DNA from: Maridesulfovibrio sp.
GTDB taxonomy: Bacteria > Desulfobacterota > Desulfovibrionia > Desulfovibrionales > Desulfovibrionaceae
Direction of reading: 5' to 3'
NCBI RefSeq assembly: GCF_963667685.1
Contig: NZ_OY763930.1
Coordinates: forward strand, 1,583,501-1,647,500
DNA: 64,000 nucleotides
Positions 34,873 to 43,399 of the stretch are shown here, piece by piece. The translations under genes and the position numbers were made by a program. The notes under the pieces were generated by a model. It did no database searches. It saw only the letters and a program-made list of their open reading frames with translations, and had not been told where the DNA came from. How positions within the stretch are numbered: position 1 is the first letter of the stretch; the number at the start of each line of letters is the position of its first letter.

Positions 34873-34933
34873 ATTCTGAAGTTTATTGAATATTGGAAAG
34901 CCCCGGTGCGGATGCGTGCCGGGGCTTTTTGTT
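34780..34933. repeat. 154-bp direct repeat, right copy
   Basis: Matches 34084-34237. It ends just before the fic gene's leader. With the left copy it frames the brnTA pair, as expected if the genes arrived by homologous integration or by an element using the 3' end of yccF as its target. Confidence 0.92.
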
Positions 34934-34986
34934 TTGCAGATTGACCGTCATATGCGAAGTAATTACTTTGTGCTAAAGGAGTTACT

Positions 34987-35754
34987 ATGACTGCCGATTA
35001 CATTAAATCCGAATCATTTAGCGCATTGCTGGAGGAAATTGATGAACGCAAAAAGCAGCTAGATGCTTGTCGCGATTCCATTAATTCTAAAATCATTGAT
35101 GCCCTGAACATCGAATATACCTACGACAGTAACCGCATTGAGGGTAACACCCTGACCCTGCGCGAGACCGATCTTGTCATCAACAAGGGGCTAACCATCG
35201 GTGGTAAATCCATGCAGGAGCATCTGGAAGCTGTTAACCACTATGAAGCTATCCAATACATCCGCGAGATTTCTTCTGCGGATACAGTGTTTTCAGAGAA
35301 AATAATCAAAGATATTCACGGGATTATTCTGCAAGGGATTGATCGCCGAAATGCAGGTATATACCGCAATGTTCCGGTTGCTATTTCCGGTAGTCGTCAT
35401 ATCCCCCCACAGCCGTGGCAGGTTCCTGTTTTGATGGAGCAGTTGCTGGCGTGGTATACCGAGCAAGAGCCGATTCTGCACCCAGTTGTGCTTGCAGCTG
35501 AAATGCACGAGCGCATAGCTACAATCCATCCTTTCATAGACGGCAACGGTCGTACTGCCCGTTTGGTAATGAATTTAATTCTGATGCAGCGCGGTTATCT
35601 AGTCGTTAATATCGCCGGAGATACCGAGAGCCGTCTGGCTTATTACAATGCATTGGAAAAACGTAATCTTGAGGATGATAAGATTGAGTTTATCGAATTG
35701 ATTGCCGGGTATGTTTTGAAGAGTTTGCGTGGGGTATTGGAGATGGTAAATTGA
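34987..35754 (+). CDS. Fic-family AMPylation (or related) enzyme
   Basis: 255 residues. The catalytic Fic loop HPFIDGNGRTAR starts at His181 and is complete, so it should transfer AMP (or another nucleotide moiety) to a target protein. An N-terminal inhibitory helix matches S/TxxxEG/N at Ser48-Glu52-Gly53 (SNRIEGN), so it is self-inhibited (class II). A C-terminal helical region (about 215-255) follows. AAGGAG precedes the ATG. Targets are unknown. No separate antitoxin is needed with the built-in helix. It sits with brnTA and a zinc-ribbon protein in a segment different in character from its neighbours. Confidence 0.9.
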   Translation: MTADYIKSESFSALLEEIDERKKQLDACRDSINSKIIDALNIEYTYDSNRIEGNTLTLRETDLVINKGLTIGGKSMQEHLEAVNHYEAIQYIREISSADTVFSEKIIKDIHGIILQGIDRRNAGIYRNVPVAISGSRHIPPQPWQVPVLMEQLLAWYTEQEPILHPVVLAAEMHERIATIHPFIDGNGRTARLVMNLILMQRGYLVVNIAGDTESRLAYYNALEKRNLEDDKIEFIELIAGYVLKSLRGVLEMVN

Positions 35755-35781
35755 TTTTTGTTGTCAAAATGGAGAATTTTT

Positions 35782-36228
35782 ATGGATCCAATTACAGCTG
35801 TTCAGTCGACTATAGGTGTAATTAAGGGGGCTCTTGATATAACCAAAGGTATTAGCGACATCGGCGATGCAATTAAGCAAGCAGATTTAAAGCTACAATT
35901 GGCTAAGCTAACAGAATCTTTAGCAGATGCTACAATCAATCTTTCTCAAGTAAAAGTCGCGATAAATGATAAAGATGAAGAAATTAAAGAGCTAAAGACT
36001 GCTTTGGAGATGAAAGAGAAATTAAAATTTAATGAAAACTACGGATTATATGAGGTTGAAGAAAGTGGCAGAACAATACGTTATTGTCTAAAGTGCCATA
36101 CTGAAGGGAAGTTTGTACCTGTTCAAGAAACAAAGAGGCACTTTGAATGCAAAAGGTGTGATCAAGTGTACTATAGACCTGAATATCGTCCACAAAGACC
36201 CAAAAAATCAAATAGGGGATATTATTAA
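35782..36228 (+). CDS. Coiled-coil and zinc-ribbon protein, 148 aa
   Basis: The first half (about 1-88) is Ala/Lys/Asp-rich and helical, with a probable coiled coil (LAKLTESLADATINLSQV and DKDEEIKELKTALEMKEK). The second half holds two CxxC pairs (YCLKCHTEG and FECKRCDQV, about 105-131) forming a zinc ribbon, then a basic Arg/Pro tail. I do not recognise the family; similar small proteins occur in accessory regions. GGAG lies seven bases before the ATG at 35782. Codon use is A/T-rich compared with flanking genes, which suggests transfer. Confidence 0.65.
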   Translation: MDPITAVQSTIGVIKGALDITKGISDIGDAIKQADLKLQLAKLTESLADATINLSQVKVAINDKDEEIKELKTALEMKEKLKFNENYGLYEVEESGRTIRYCLKCHTEGKFVPVQETKRHFECKRCDQVYYRPEYRPQRPKKSNRGYY

Positions 36229-36234
36229 AATAAA

Positions 36235-36266
36235 AAAGCCGGGCCTCCAAACGGAGACCCGGCTTT
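36235..36266. terminator. Terminator between the zinc-ribbon gene and trmI
   Basis: AAAGCCGGG (36235-36243) pairs with CCCGGCTTT (36258-36266), with a further CTCC/GGAG inner stem and a 4-base loop. A-run on one side and T's on the other suit both convergent genes. Confidence 0.85.
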
Positions 36267-36295
36267 CCAATTTCAAACTTATCCCAACCTAAATG

Positions 36296-37234
36296 TTATT
36301 CAGCCTTTTCCTCGTCGGAAGATTCAGCTTTATTTTCTTCGACAGCTTCGGTTGCTTCGGGAACATCTTTCTTCGCGTGAATCATGTCTTTACGATCAAC
36401 ATGATATTTATCCGCTGCGGGCTTGCCGCGGTTCTCGCGTTTTTTCTTGGGCGGCTCAACGCTCATTTCGCATCCGGCCATGTTGCGGGCGAAGACTAGG
36501 TATCCTGTGTGGGCTACCATGCGATCTTCGGGGCGCAGACGTTCGGCAATGGGCTTGTAGTGGCGAACGAGAATTTCGCAGACTTCCAGTTCTTCGAACG
36601 GCATGGTTTCCATGGCCTTCAGCAGATCGCTGACCTGATTTGTGGTCGGCAGCAGGAAGCCGCACATTGCGCCGGGAATTACTGCATTAGGAATATGGTG
36701 CAGGTAGTCCCAGGGGTTGGGAACGTCGAGGAAGAGGGCGTCGCAATCGCTGGCGAGGAAGCCGTCTTCGATGTTCAGGTTGAACTGCTCAACACGGTGT
36801 TCAAGGCCGGCCCATTCAAGGTTATTGCGAACCAGCTTGTAAAATTCGGGGCGTTTCTCGTGGGTGTAAACCTTCCCGGTATCACCAACGTAATAGGCCA
36901 GTGCGGTGGTAAGTCCGCCGGAGCCGGAACCGGATTCAACAACGCGGGTTCCTGGACCGATGCCCAGCTTGAGCAGCAGGTAGCTGATCTCTTTAGGATA
37001 CATGATCTGGGTCTGGCGTTTGAGACCTTTGATGATGTCGTAAATGGTGGGCTTAAGAATCTGGTATTTGTGGCCCAGATGGGTTTCCACAACTTTTCCG
37101 TACCCGGCGGCGAGAATGTTGTCGGTATACATCATTCCGTCATGAGTATGTATTTCTTCCCCGGCATTCAGTGTACGCAGGTAACGCTTGCCTTTGGGGT
37201 TAACGAGCAAAATTAGTTGTCCAGCTTCAAGCAT
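36296..37234 (-). CDS. trmI: tRNA (adenine-N1)-methyltransferase, m1A58 type, with charged tail
   Basis: 312 residues. A beta-barrel N-terminal domain (about 1-75) precedes the methyltransferase domain with VVESGSGSGGLTTALAYYV (about 98-116; SAM loop), YTHEKRPEF, DALFLDVPNPW near 167 and LPTTNQV near 197. This is the TrmI/GCD14 family, modifying A58 (and possibly A57) in the T-loop of tRNA. After about residue 255 there is an unusual Lys/Glu-rich extension of some 55 residues (KKKRENRGK, then EEDEKA-like acidic end) not needed for the fold. GAGGAAG lies close before the ATG. Confidence 0.88.
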   Translation of the reverse strand: MLEAGQLILLVNPKGKRYLRTLNAGEEIHTHDGMMYTDNILAAGYGKVVETHLGHKYQILKPTIYDIIKGLKRQTQIMYPKEISYLLLKLGIGPGTRVVESGSGSGGLTTALAYYVGDTGKVYTHEKRPEFYKLVRNNLEWAGLEHRVEQFNLNIEDGFLASDCDALFLDVPNPWDYLHHIPNAVIPGAMCGFLLPTTNQVSDLLKAMETMPFEELEVCEILVRHYKPIAERLRPEDRMVAHTGYLVFARNMAGCEMSVEPPKKKRENRGKPAADKYHVDRKDMIHAKKDVPEATEAVEENKAESSDEEKAE

Positions 37235-37744
37235 GAGACTTCCTCCTGAATTGATCTATGGCCCCGATTACGGACGAAACCGCACAAAGTCAAGACTACA
37301 AATAAAGCATGGCCTACGCTGTAAAGTAAATATTACTCTAGTTTCGGAGTGTTGCAAGATTAAGCCTTCGTGCGCTGTTGAGAAAACCACTGAAATTAAC
37401 GTATTGCTGGAAACACATAGTTGGAGAGCTTGTGGTTCTCATCTACTCCGGCTCTTTTAATGCAACCTTAGCACGTACATACTACTTGAGTTTTTTGACA
37501 TTTAAGAATAAGTGCTTAATTACCGCTTTGAATGGAATTTATCTTCGCGCAGTTATTTTTTACACATCTCCCGCAAAAATTACAGTTGGAATTAAGAATG
37601 AGCCATTCTATGGTTTACCCTATTTTCACCAGTATGGATTCGAAAGTTGTTTAGCTTCTTTGATCATTGCAGGTGAAATCAAAATGTTAGTGGTGCGAAG
37701 CGTTTCAATTTTAATTATTTTTTTTGCTTCTTGATGAGGCCGTT
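37235..37744. other. 510-base gap without a supported gene
   Basis: This A/T-rich stretch lies between the divergent trmI and radical SAM genes. A frame of 118 codons (37378-37734) has a TTG start and no ribosome binding site, and its sequence looks random. TTGACA at 37495-37500 may belong to a promoter for the radical SAM gene, with no clear -10. No dispersed repeat, tRNA or hairpin terminator is evident. Confidence 0.6.
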
Positions 37745-38731
37745 ATGGGTTATAGATATGTCTTCGGGCCGGTTTTTTCCGGTAGAATCGGGCGTTCATT
37801 GGGGCTGGACCTGCTTGGTCGCAGGGTTTGTTCCATGGATTGCGTTTACTGCGAAGTAGGGCAGACCGACCTGCTTACCGCTGAGCGCGATATTTATGTT
37901 CTCGCGGCTGATATTCTTGATGAATTGGATAAATGGAAGCATGAAGGGCATGAACTGCCCGATGTGATTACCCTCGGGGGGCTGGGAGAGCCTACCCTCA
38001 ACGTGGAACTGCCCGAAATAATTCGAGGCATAAAAAAACTTTTCCCGTCTATGCCAGTGGCCGTGCTGACAAACGCGACCACCATGACGGACCCCGAAGT
38101 GAGAAAGGAATTATTGGAAGCCGATTTTGTGCTTCCTTCCATGGATTCTCTCGTTGCTTCGGAATTCAGGGCCATAAACAGGCCGTCTAAGGGGACTGAC
38201 CCTACGGAAATTGCCAAAGCCCTGATCGAATTCCGCAAGGAGTTCAGTGGTAAGATTTTTCTGGAAGTGCTCCTTTCACGGGGATACAATGATTCGGATG
38301 AAAACCTTTTTTTGATGAAAGATTTTTCTACCGAGCTTGCCCCTGACCGCATTGATGTGGTCACTCTTTCGCGACCCGGAACTCTGGAGAAGGCCGGTCC
38401 GGTTGATTCCGAGACCATAGGCCGCTGGAAAAAGGTTCTTGATGCCGCGCCCTGCAAAGACAGGGATTGCGGACCGGATACCGGCGCAAAGAAAAGGAGC
38501 GGTGCGGACGTAACAGCCCATGTGCAGGGCGAACACTCCCACGCATTTGACCGGATTCAGGCTTCTATCATGCGCAGACCGCAGACAGCGCAACAGCTCT
38601 CCGGAGCATTGGCGATACCCTTGGAGAGGGTGGAGCAGGTGCTGGATGAGCTGGAAAAAAGCGGTAAACTGCACGTCAGGCAGACTGGAAATGATATTTA
38701 TTACGATTGCAGGCTTGACGAAGAATCATGA
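37745..38731 (+). CDS. Radical SAM protein (COG0731-like) with C-terminal winged helix
   Basis: 328 residues. The radical SAM motif CSMDCVYCEVG (CxxxCxxC, about 30-40) binds a [4Fe-4S] cluster. GGLGEPTL near 83 and LTNATTM near 110 match the SAM-binding strands. After the barrel (to about 230) is a polar linker with a CKDRDC pair, then a winged-helix-like domain (about 265-328: MRRPQTAQQLSGALAIPLERVEQVLDELEKSGKL). The family resembles archaeal Fe-S oxidoreductases related to wyosine enzymes; function in bacteria is unknown. GAGG five bases before the ATG at 37745 sets the start. rng follows 52 bases later. Confidence 0.82.
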   Translation: MGYRYVFGPVFSGRIGRSLGLDLLGRRVCSMDCVYCEVGQTDLLTAERDIYVLAADILDELDKWKHEGHELPDVITLGGLGEPTLNVELPEIIRGIKKLFPSMPVAVLTNATTMTDPEVRKELLEADFVLPSMDSLVASEFRAINRPSKGTDPTEIAKALIEFRKEFSGKIFLEVLLSRGYNDSDENLFLMKDFSTELAPDRIDVVTLSRPGTLEKAGPVDSETIGRWKKVLDAAPCKDRDCGPDTGAKKRSGADVTAHVQGEHSHAFDRIQASIMRRPQTAQQLSGALAIPLERVEQVLDELEKSGKLHVRQTGNDIYYDCRLDEES

Positions 38732-38783
38732 ATTAAGCTTCTGGGTCCGGGGAAAATTTAATAACTTTTCTTTGGACTAAAAA

Positions 38784-40259
38784 ATGACAGGTAATAAGAA
38801 ACAGAAGAAAAAAGAGAAAATGTTTATCAGCGTGCTGCCCGGCGAACAGGTCGAAGTTGCGTTGACTCAGGAAGGTCAGGTCATTGAGTATTATGTTGAA
38901 ATGCTCCATCAGGCCAAGACCAAAGGTAACATTTACAAAGGTTACATCCATAATATTGATGCCGCGTTGCAGGCGGCTTTCATCAATTACGGAGCCGATC
39001 GAAACGGTTTTCTACAGGTTGATGAAGTACACCCCGAGTACTATCAGGGAGCTTACAAGCTCACGAAAGGACATCGGTATCCCCTGCTCCAGAAAGTTCT
39101 GAAGCCGGGACAGGAAATTTTCGTGCAGGTGGTCAAGGAGCCCACCGGCAAGAAGGGGGCTTTCCTTTCCTCCTATCTTTCCATTCCGGGCCGCTACTTC
39201 GTTCTCACTCCCGGACGTGAACAGATCGGCATTTCCCGTAAGATCGAAGACGAGAAAGAACGTGATAGACTCAAAGAAGTGATCGATGAGGTAAACCCCG
39301 GAGCCGGGGTTGGCGTTATCGTGCGTACTGCGAGTATGGGGCAGAGTAAATCCGCACTGCGCCGCGATTTTAAATTTCTTACCCGTCTCTGGAATGACAT
39401 CCGTGAAAAAGGACAGGATGCCGAGCCCCCGTCCCTCGTTTACGAGGAAATGGGGCTGGCTGCCCGTGCTGTTCGCGATTATCTTTCTTCCGAGGTAGTT
39501 GAAATATGGGTTGATGATCAGGAGACCCTTGAGCAGGTCAAAAAGCTGGCCACTCTCTCTTTTCCCCGCCGTTCCAATCTGGTCAAGCTGCATTCCGATA
39601 CAGACAAATCCCTCTGGGAGCGGTTCAATCTGATCAAACAGATCGAACAGATTTATGGCCGCGAGGTGAACCTGCCTTCCGGCGGGCGCCTGGTCTTCGA
39701 TCAAACCGAAGCATTGACCGCGATTGACATCAACTCCGGTAAAATCGGCGGCGAGCGCAACTTCAAGGAAATGGCGCTCAAGACCAACAAGGAAAGTGCC
39801 GATATGATCGCCCGTCAGCTTAAACTTCGCGATCTCGGCGGTCAGGTCGTTATCGACTTCATTGAAATGAAAGATCCCAAGCATTGCCGCGAAGTTGAAA
39901 AAACAATGCGTGCTGCTCTCAAGGGCGACCGAGCCCGTACAGATGTCGGACGTATTTCCCGTTTTGGACTGATGGAACTGGTCCGCCAGCGTCTGGGGTC
40001 ATCTGCTATAGCCGTTTCCACAGAGTCCTGTCCTTGTTGTGACGGAACTGGTATCCGCCGCAATATGGAATGGCAGTCTATGCAGGCTATTAAAGATATC
40101 TACCGTATGCTGCGCAAGCCCAATGCTGAATCTCCGCTGGTCTACGAGGCAGAGGAAGAGCTGGCTCTTTATCTGCTTAATCATAAGCGGGACGCGATCA
40201 TCCAGTATGAAAAAATGTTCGATACCAAGATTAATATAGAAATTCTCTGGGGCGAATAA
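38784..40259 (+). CDS. rng: Ribonuclease E/G family endoribonuclease
   Basis: A 491-residue RNase G-like enzyme without the C-terminal scaffold of RNase E. It has an N-terminal S1/RNase H-like part (FISVLPGEQVEVALTQEG, then GNIYKGYIHNIDAALQAAFINYG), the DNase I-like catalytic region with TAIDINSGKIGGERN (about 311-325; metal-binding Asp) and VIDFIEM near 354. The zinc-link CPCCDGTG is near 415. It cleaves single-stranded A/U-rich RNA and processes 16S rRNA 5' ends. A second ATG at 38820 could be the start, since neither has a strong Shine-Dalgarno. A terminator follows directly. Confidence 0.93.
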   Translation: MTGNKKQKKKEKMFISVLPGEQVEVALTQEGQVIEYYVEMLHQAKTKGNIYKGYIHNIDAALQAAFINYGADRNGFLQVDEVHPEYYQGAYKLTKGHRYPLLQKVLKPGQEIFVQVVKEPTGKKGAFLSSYLSIPGRYFVLTPGREQIGISRKIEDEKERDRLKEVIDEVNPGAGVGVIVRTASMGQSKSALRRDFKFLTRLWNDIREKGQDAEPPSLVYEEMGLAARAVRDYLSSEVVEIWVDDQETLEQVKKLATLSFPRRSNLVKLHSDTDKSLWERFNLIKQIEQIYGREVNLPSGGRLVFDQTEALTAIDINSGKIGGERNFKEMALKTNKESADMIARQLKLRDLGGQVVIDFIEMKDPKHCREVEKTMRAALKGDRARTDVGRISRFGLMELVRQRLGSSAIAVSTESCPCCDGTGIRRNMEWQSMQAIKDIYRMLRKPNAESPLVYEAEEELALYLLNHKRDAIIQYEKMFDTKINIEILWGE

Positions 40260-40267
40260 CCAGTAAT

Positions 40268-40304
40268 AGTGGGGAGTGCTTCAACGCTCCCCACTACTTT
40301 TTTT
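40268..40304 (+). terminator. Terminator between rng and queH
   Basis: AGTGGGGAGTG pairs with CGCTCCCCACT (one G-T pair, 6-base loop), followed by ACTTTTTTT. Its T-run ends four bases before the queH ATG, so it also acts as a possible barrier to queH expression. Confidence 0.88.
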
Positions 40305-40308
40305 AGAT

Positions 40309-40851
40309 ATGTCTAAACGAATTTTACTTCATTCCTGTTGTGGGCCTTGCTCAATTACCACTATCGATATTCTGCGTGATCAGGGTTTTGAGGTCTTCAC
40401 CTTTTTCTACAATCCCAATATCCATCCGTTACAGGAATATCTGCGCCGGCGGGAAGGTTTTCTTGAGGTCTGTGATAAGATGAATGTTAAGGTCATCGGC
40501 AGACTGGATGAATATGATTCCAAGAAATGGTTCCGCAACGCGGCCTTTCGCGAAGCAAACCGTTGTTTTCATTGTTATGCAGACCGTCTGGAGCGCACCC
40601 TTTCGCTTGCTAAACGGGGTGGTTTTGATTTTTTCACCACGACTCTGCTGTACAGCAAATTCCAGCAGCATGATCGCATTTCCGAGCTTGGAAAAGACAT
40701 GGCCGGAAATAGCAAGTGTGAATTTTACTACTACGATTTTCGTGAAGGCTGGAAAGAAGGCATTGAACGCTCCAAGGAAATGGGCATCTACCGTCAGCAG
40801 TATTGCGGTTGCCTGTTCAGTGAAAATGAGCGGCATGCCAATGAACTATAA
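40309..40851 (+). CDS. queH: Epoxyqueuosine reductase QueH
   Basis: A 180-residue enzyme of the last step of queuosine synthesis in tRNA. Hallmark cysteines: LLHSCCGPCS at the N-terminus, CFHCYADRLE near 78 and QQYCGCLFS near 165. These bind a [4Fe-4S] cluster and a second metal. NPNIHP near 38 also fits the QueH (former DUF208) family. Start at 40309 gives MSKRILLHS, the normal family N-terminus; an upstream in-frame start at 40276 would lie in the rng terminator. No Shine-Dalgarno is visible between the terminator T-run and the ATG. Confidence 0.9.
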   Translation: MSKRILLHSCCGPCSITTIDILRDQGFEVFTFFYNPNIHPLQEYLRRREGFLEVCDKMNVKVIGRLDEYDSKKWFRNAAFREANRCFHCYADRLERTLSLAKRGGFDFFTTTLLYSKFQQHDRISELGKDMAGNSKCEFYYYDFREGWKEGIERSKEMGIYRQQYCGCLFSENERHANEL

Positions 40852-41095
40852 AATCTATTCCTGATGTTAAGATTCAGCCGGATGCAAGACGCAATAAAAA
40901 AACTCGAACGAAGTGTATTTAACCATGCGTGAGTCTCAGTTTCAGCTGCAACGGCGCAGATAGAGCTTTATTAGCACTAAGGAAATCTTAGCTTGTTAAA
41001 TTGTTTTCCAATGGGTATCCTGTATTAAGGTTCTGTAATAAAAAGTAGCATATTGACTTTGTTATATATTTTGACAGCAACAGGATAAGGTTAAC

Positions 41096-41929
41096 ATGGA
41101 AAAGCATCTTCTGGTTTGTGTTCGTGAAGATTGTACGGCTTCATATGCGGTCAGATTTATCAAGAATTTTTTTAGCTTTCCCTGCGATGTTCGTTTAACT
41201 CTCTTCAATGTCGCTCCCCCGAAAACTTCCTGGAACAAGGGTGTTCTCACCAAGGGTCGGAAATTGCTTGAAGATACGCGCAAGTGGTTTACAGATCACA
41301 GCTTTTGTGAAGAAACCAAGATTGATATCAAGAGTATCCATTCCCGGGGTAACACGGCCCGCGAGATAGTTCAGGAAGGCCATAAGGGGATGTATGACGC
41401 TGTTATTCTCGGCAGGCAATCCCAATCCGTGTTTGAAGAATTTTTCGACTACAGCGTGGGCAGCAAAATTCTCTGGGAAGAGATTGACTTTCCGCTCTGG
41501 TTCTGCAAATGCCCGGAAGATATTCCGCGTAAGGATGTTCTGCTTTGTGTTGATGAAGATGCTCCTTCGCAGAGGATTGCTGATCATGTCGGTTTTATGC
41601 TCAAGGAGAACCTTGATCACGATATAGCTATGCTTCATGTGCATGATTCCAAAGAGAAGGGAGCGACCACCGCGGAGGATATCTTTGAAATTACCCGTGA
41701 GCATCTTCTCGCAAACGGCATTGCTCCTGAACGCATCAAGGAAATTGTCATTGATAGTGATGATGTTGTGAAAGCTATTTTGCAGCAGGTCGCCAAGAAA
41801 CCTTATGCCGCTGTCGCGGTTGGGCGTGGTGTGCATGACAAGACTGCAATTGAAAAGCTTTTCCCTCGTTCGCTCAGCGTAAAGCTCCTCCAGCAGTTGG
41901 AAGGTGCGTCACTCTGGGTCAGCAAGTAG
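41096..41929 (+). CDS. Tandem universal-stress-protein (UspA) domain protein
   Basis: 277 residues forming two Usp domains. The first (about 1-140) opens with KHLLVCVREDCTASYAVRF and ends with YDAVILGRQSQSVFEEFFDYSVGSKI. The second (about 145-277) opens with KDVLLCVDEDAPSQRIADHV and contains YAAVAVGRGVHDKTAIEKLFPRSLSVKLL. In each, the ATP-binding GxxGx9G(S/T) pattern is only partly kept, so nucleotide binding is uncertain. It stands alone, with 244 bases of non-coding sequence before it and a half copy of the dispersed repeat after it. Confidence 0.83.
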   Translation: MEKHLLVCVREDCTASYAVRFIKNFFSFPCDVRLTLFNVAPPKTSWNKGVLTKGRKLLEDTRKWFTDHSFCEETKIDIKSIHSRGNTAREIVQEGHKGMYDAVILGRQSQSVFEEFFDYSVGSKILWEEIDFPLWFCKCPEDIPRKDVLLCVDEDAPSQRIADHVGFMLKENLDHDIAMLHVHDSKEKGATTAEDIFEITREHLLANGIAPERIKEIVIDSDDVVKAILQQVAKKPYAAVAVGRGVHDKTAIEKLFPRSLSVKLLQQLEGASLWVSK

Positions 41930-41950
41930 CTTTAAAGTTTTTTCAACTAG

Positions 41951-41992
41951 TAGGGATTCCAAAGGGGGGTAGCTCCTTTGGCCGCCGGAGGC
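41951..41992. repeat. Dispersed palindromic repeat, copy 4 (right end)
   Basis: A stem CCAAAGG/CCTTTGG is followed by GCCGCCGGAGGC, the conserved terminus. The bases up to 42026 include GCGCGTAGCGC, an outer stem also seen beside copies 1 and 2. It lies between the Usp gene and hemW, about 55 bases before the hemW start. Confidence 0.65.
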
Positions 41993-42047
41993 GAAATATT
42001 TTCGTCAAATCGCGCGTAGCGCATCCCAATTCAAAGGATTTCTATTA

Positions 42048-43241
42048 ATGGGAATGCCCTCAGCATTTTTCAATGCCCCGCTGCTGCGCGGAGACGGCAG
42101 TGAGGCCAGAAACCTTCTGCTTTACATTCATGTGCCTTTCTGCAAGCGCAAATGTCACTATTGCGCCTTCCATTCCCAGCCTTTCGAGCAGGTCAATTTT
42201 GCATGGTATATGAAAACCCTGCTCGCTGAAATTGAACTTTGGGGCAAGCGACTCAAAAATCCAAAAATCGGTACAGTCTATTTCGGTGGGGGCACTCCTA
42301 GTTTGATACCGCCGTTTCAGCTCGAGTTGATTATGGACGCCCTGCGAAAGCATTTCACTTTCATCAAGGGTATGGAAATAACTCTTGAGGCCAACCCGGA
42401 TTCCGCAAACGACCTTTCATATTTCAAAGCCCTTTACGGTATGGGCATTAACCGGCTCAGTCTAGGTTTTCAATCTTTGGATGATCGTAATCTTGAAACT
42501 CTTGGGCGGCCGCATTCAGCAAGGCAGGCTGCTGAATCATACTACATGGCCCGCAAAGCAGGGTTCGGGAATATCAGCATAGACCTGATCTGGGGGCTGC
42601 CGCGTCAGAAGCTCAAGGATTGGAACAATGAACTGAAAGCTGTTGTCCAGCTTAAGCCGGAGCACATGTCCTGCTACGGGCTTTCCATTGAGCCTGGAAC
42701 AGTCTTCGGGCAGCGGGCTGATGAAATAGATATGGAACTGCCGCCTGATGGTGAGCAGGCCCGTATGTTTATCTACGGGGCTGAATATCTCGAGTCTATG
42801 GGCTATATTCAGTATGAGATTTCCAATTTCGCACGCATGGGTTTTATTTCACGCCATAATCAGGGATACTGGGACCGGTTTGATTATCTTGGCTTAGGCC
42901 CTTCCGCAGTATCCACCATTGGTAACCGCAGATTTACCAACCCGCGCTATATGGACGAGTACGATGCTGCTGTGCGGGGCGGCTTTGCCGGGGAGGATTT
43001 TGAGGAACTTACCGATGAAATCAAGGCGCAGGAACTCATTATGCTTTGCCTGAGAACTACAAAGGGACTCAAGCTATCTGATTACAAAGATCTCACCGGA
43101 CGTGATCTTACCAAAGAAAAAGGAGCACTCATCAGTGCACTGTATAAAAATGGTCTGGCGCGTATGAGCGCCGGGTATCTACGCCTGACTAAGAACGGGA
43201 TGTTGGTTTCCAATTCTATTTTGGAATCTTTGGCATTTTGA
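42048..43241 (+). CDS. hemW: HemW-type radical SAM protein (heme chaperone)
   Basis: 397 residues. It starts with a short leader, then LYIHVPFCKRKCHYCAFHS, the HemW/HemN radical SAM motif CxxxCxxC (about 32-39), then YFGGGTPSLIPP near 79 and EANPDS near 116. LSLGFQSLDDRNLETLGRPHS (split) and the HemN C-terminal domain follow. The lack of the extra N-terminal residues needed by true HemN points to HemW, which inserts heme, rather than a coproporphyrinogen oxidase. AAGGA lies about ten bases before the ATG. Confidence 0.88.
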   Translation: MGMPSAFFNAPLLRGDGSEARNLLLYIHVPFCKRKCHYCAFHSQPFEQVNFAWYMKTLLAEIELWGKRLKNPKIGTVYFGGGTPSLIPPFQLELIMDALRKHFTFIKGMEITLEANPDSANDLSYFKALYGMGINRLSLGFQSLDDRNLETLGRPHSARQAAESYYMARKAGFGNISIDLIWGLPRQKLKDWNNELKAVVQLKPEHMSCYGLSIEPGTVFGQRADEIDMELPPDGEQARMFIYGAEYLESMGYIQYEISNFARMGFISRHNQGYWDRFDYLGLGPSAVSTIGNRRFTNPRYMDEYDAAVRGGFAGEDFEELTDEIKAQELIMLCLRTTKGLKLSDYKDLTGRDLTKEKGALISALYKNGLARMSAGYLRLTKNGMLVSNSILESLAF

Positions 43242-43267
43242 TGCCCTGACTGTCTTATGGTTCAAAT

Positions 43268-43304
43268 AAAAAGCCCCTCCAGCTTGCAGCAGGTAGGGCT
43301 TTTT
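43268..43304. terminator. Bidirectional terminator after hemW
   Basis: AAAAAGCCC (43268-43276) pairs with GGGCTTTTT (43296-43304), with further partial pairing inside. It separates hemW (+) from the convergent repeat-protein gene. Confidence 0.85.
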
Positions 43305-43399
43305 GTTTGTTGGGCGGTGGTGTTTGACCCACGGCTTTGCAGTTGCCTGCATCAGTTTTAGTTTCTATTCATGCGGCGTGGATTCATTCGTTTCGGACA

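Noticed and set aside
37378..37734. 118-codon frame in the trmI-radical SAM gap
   Set aside because: TTG start without a ribosome binding site, no motif, atypical composition; it runs into the real gene's leader.
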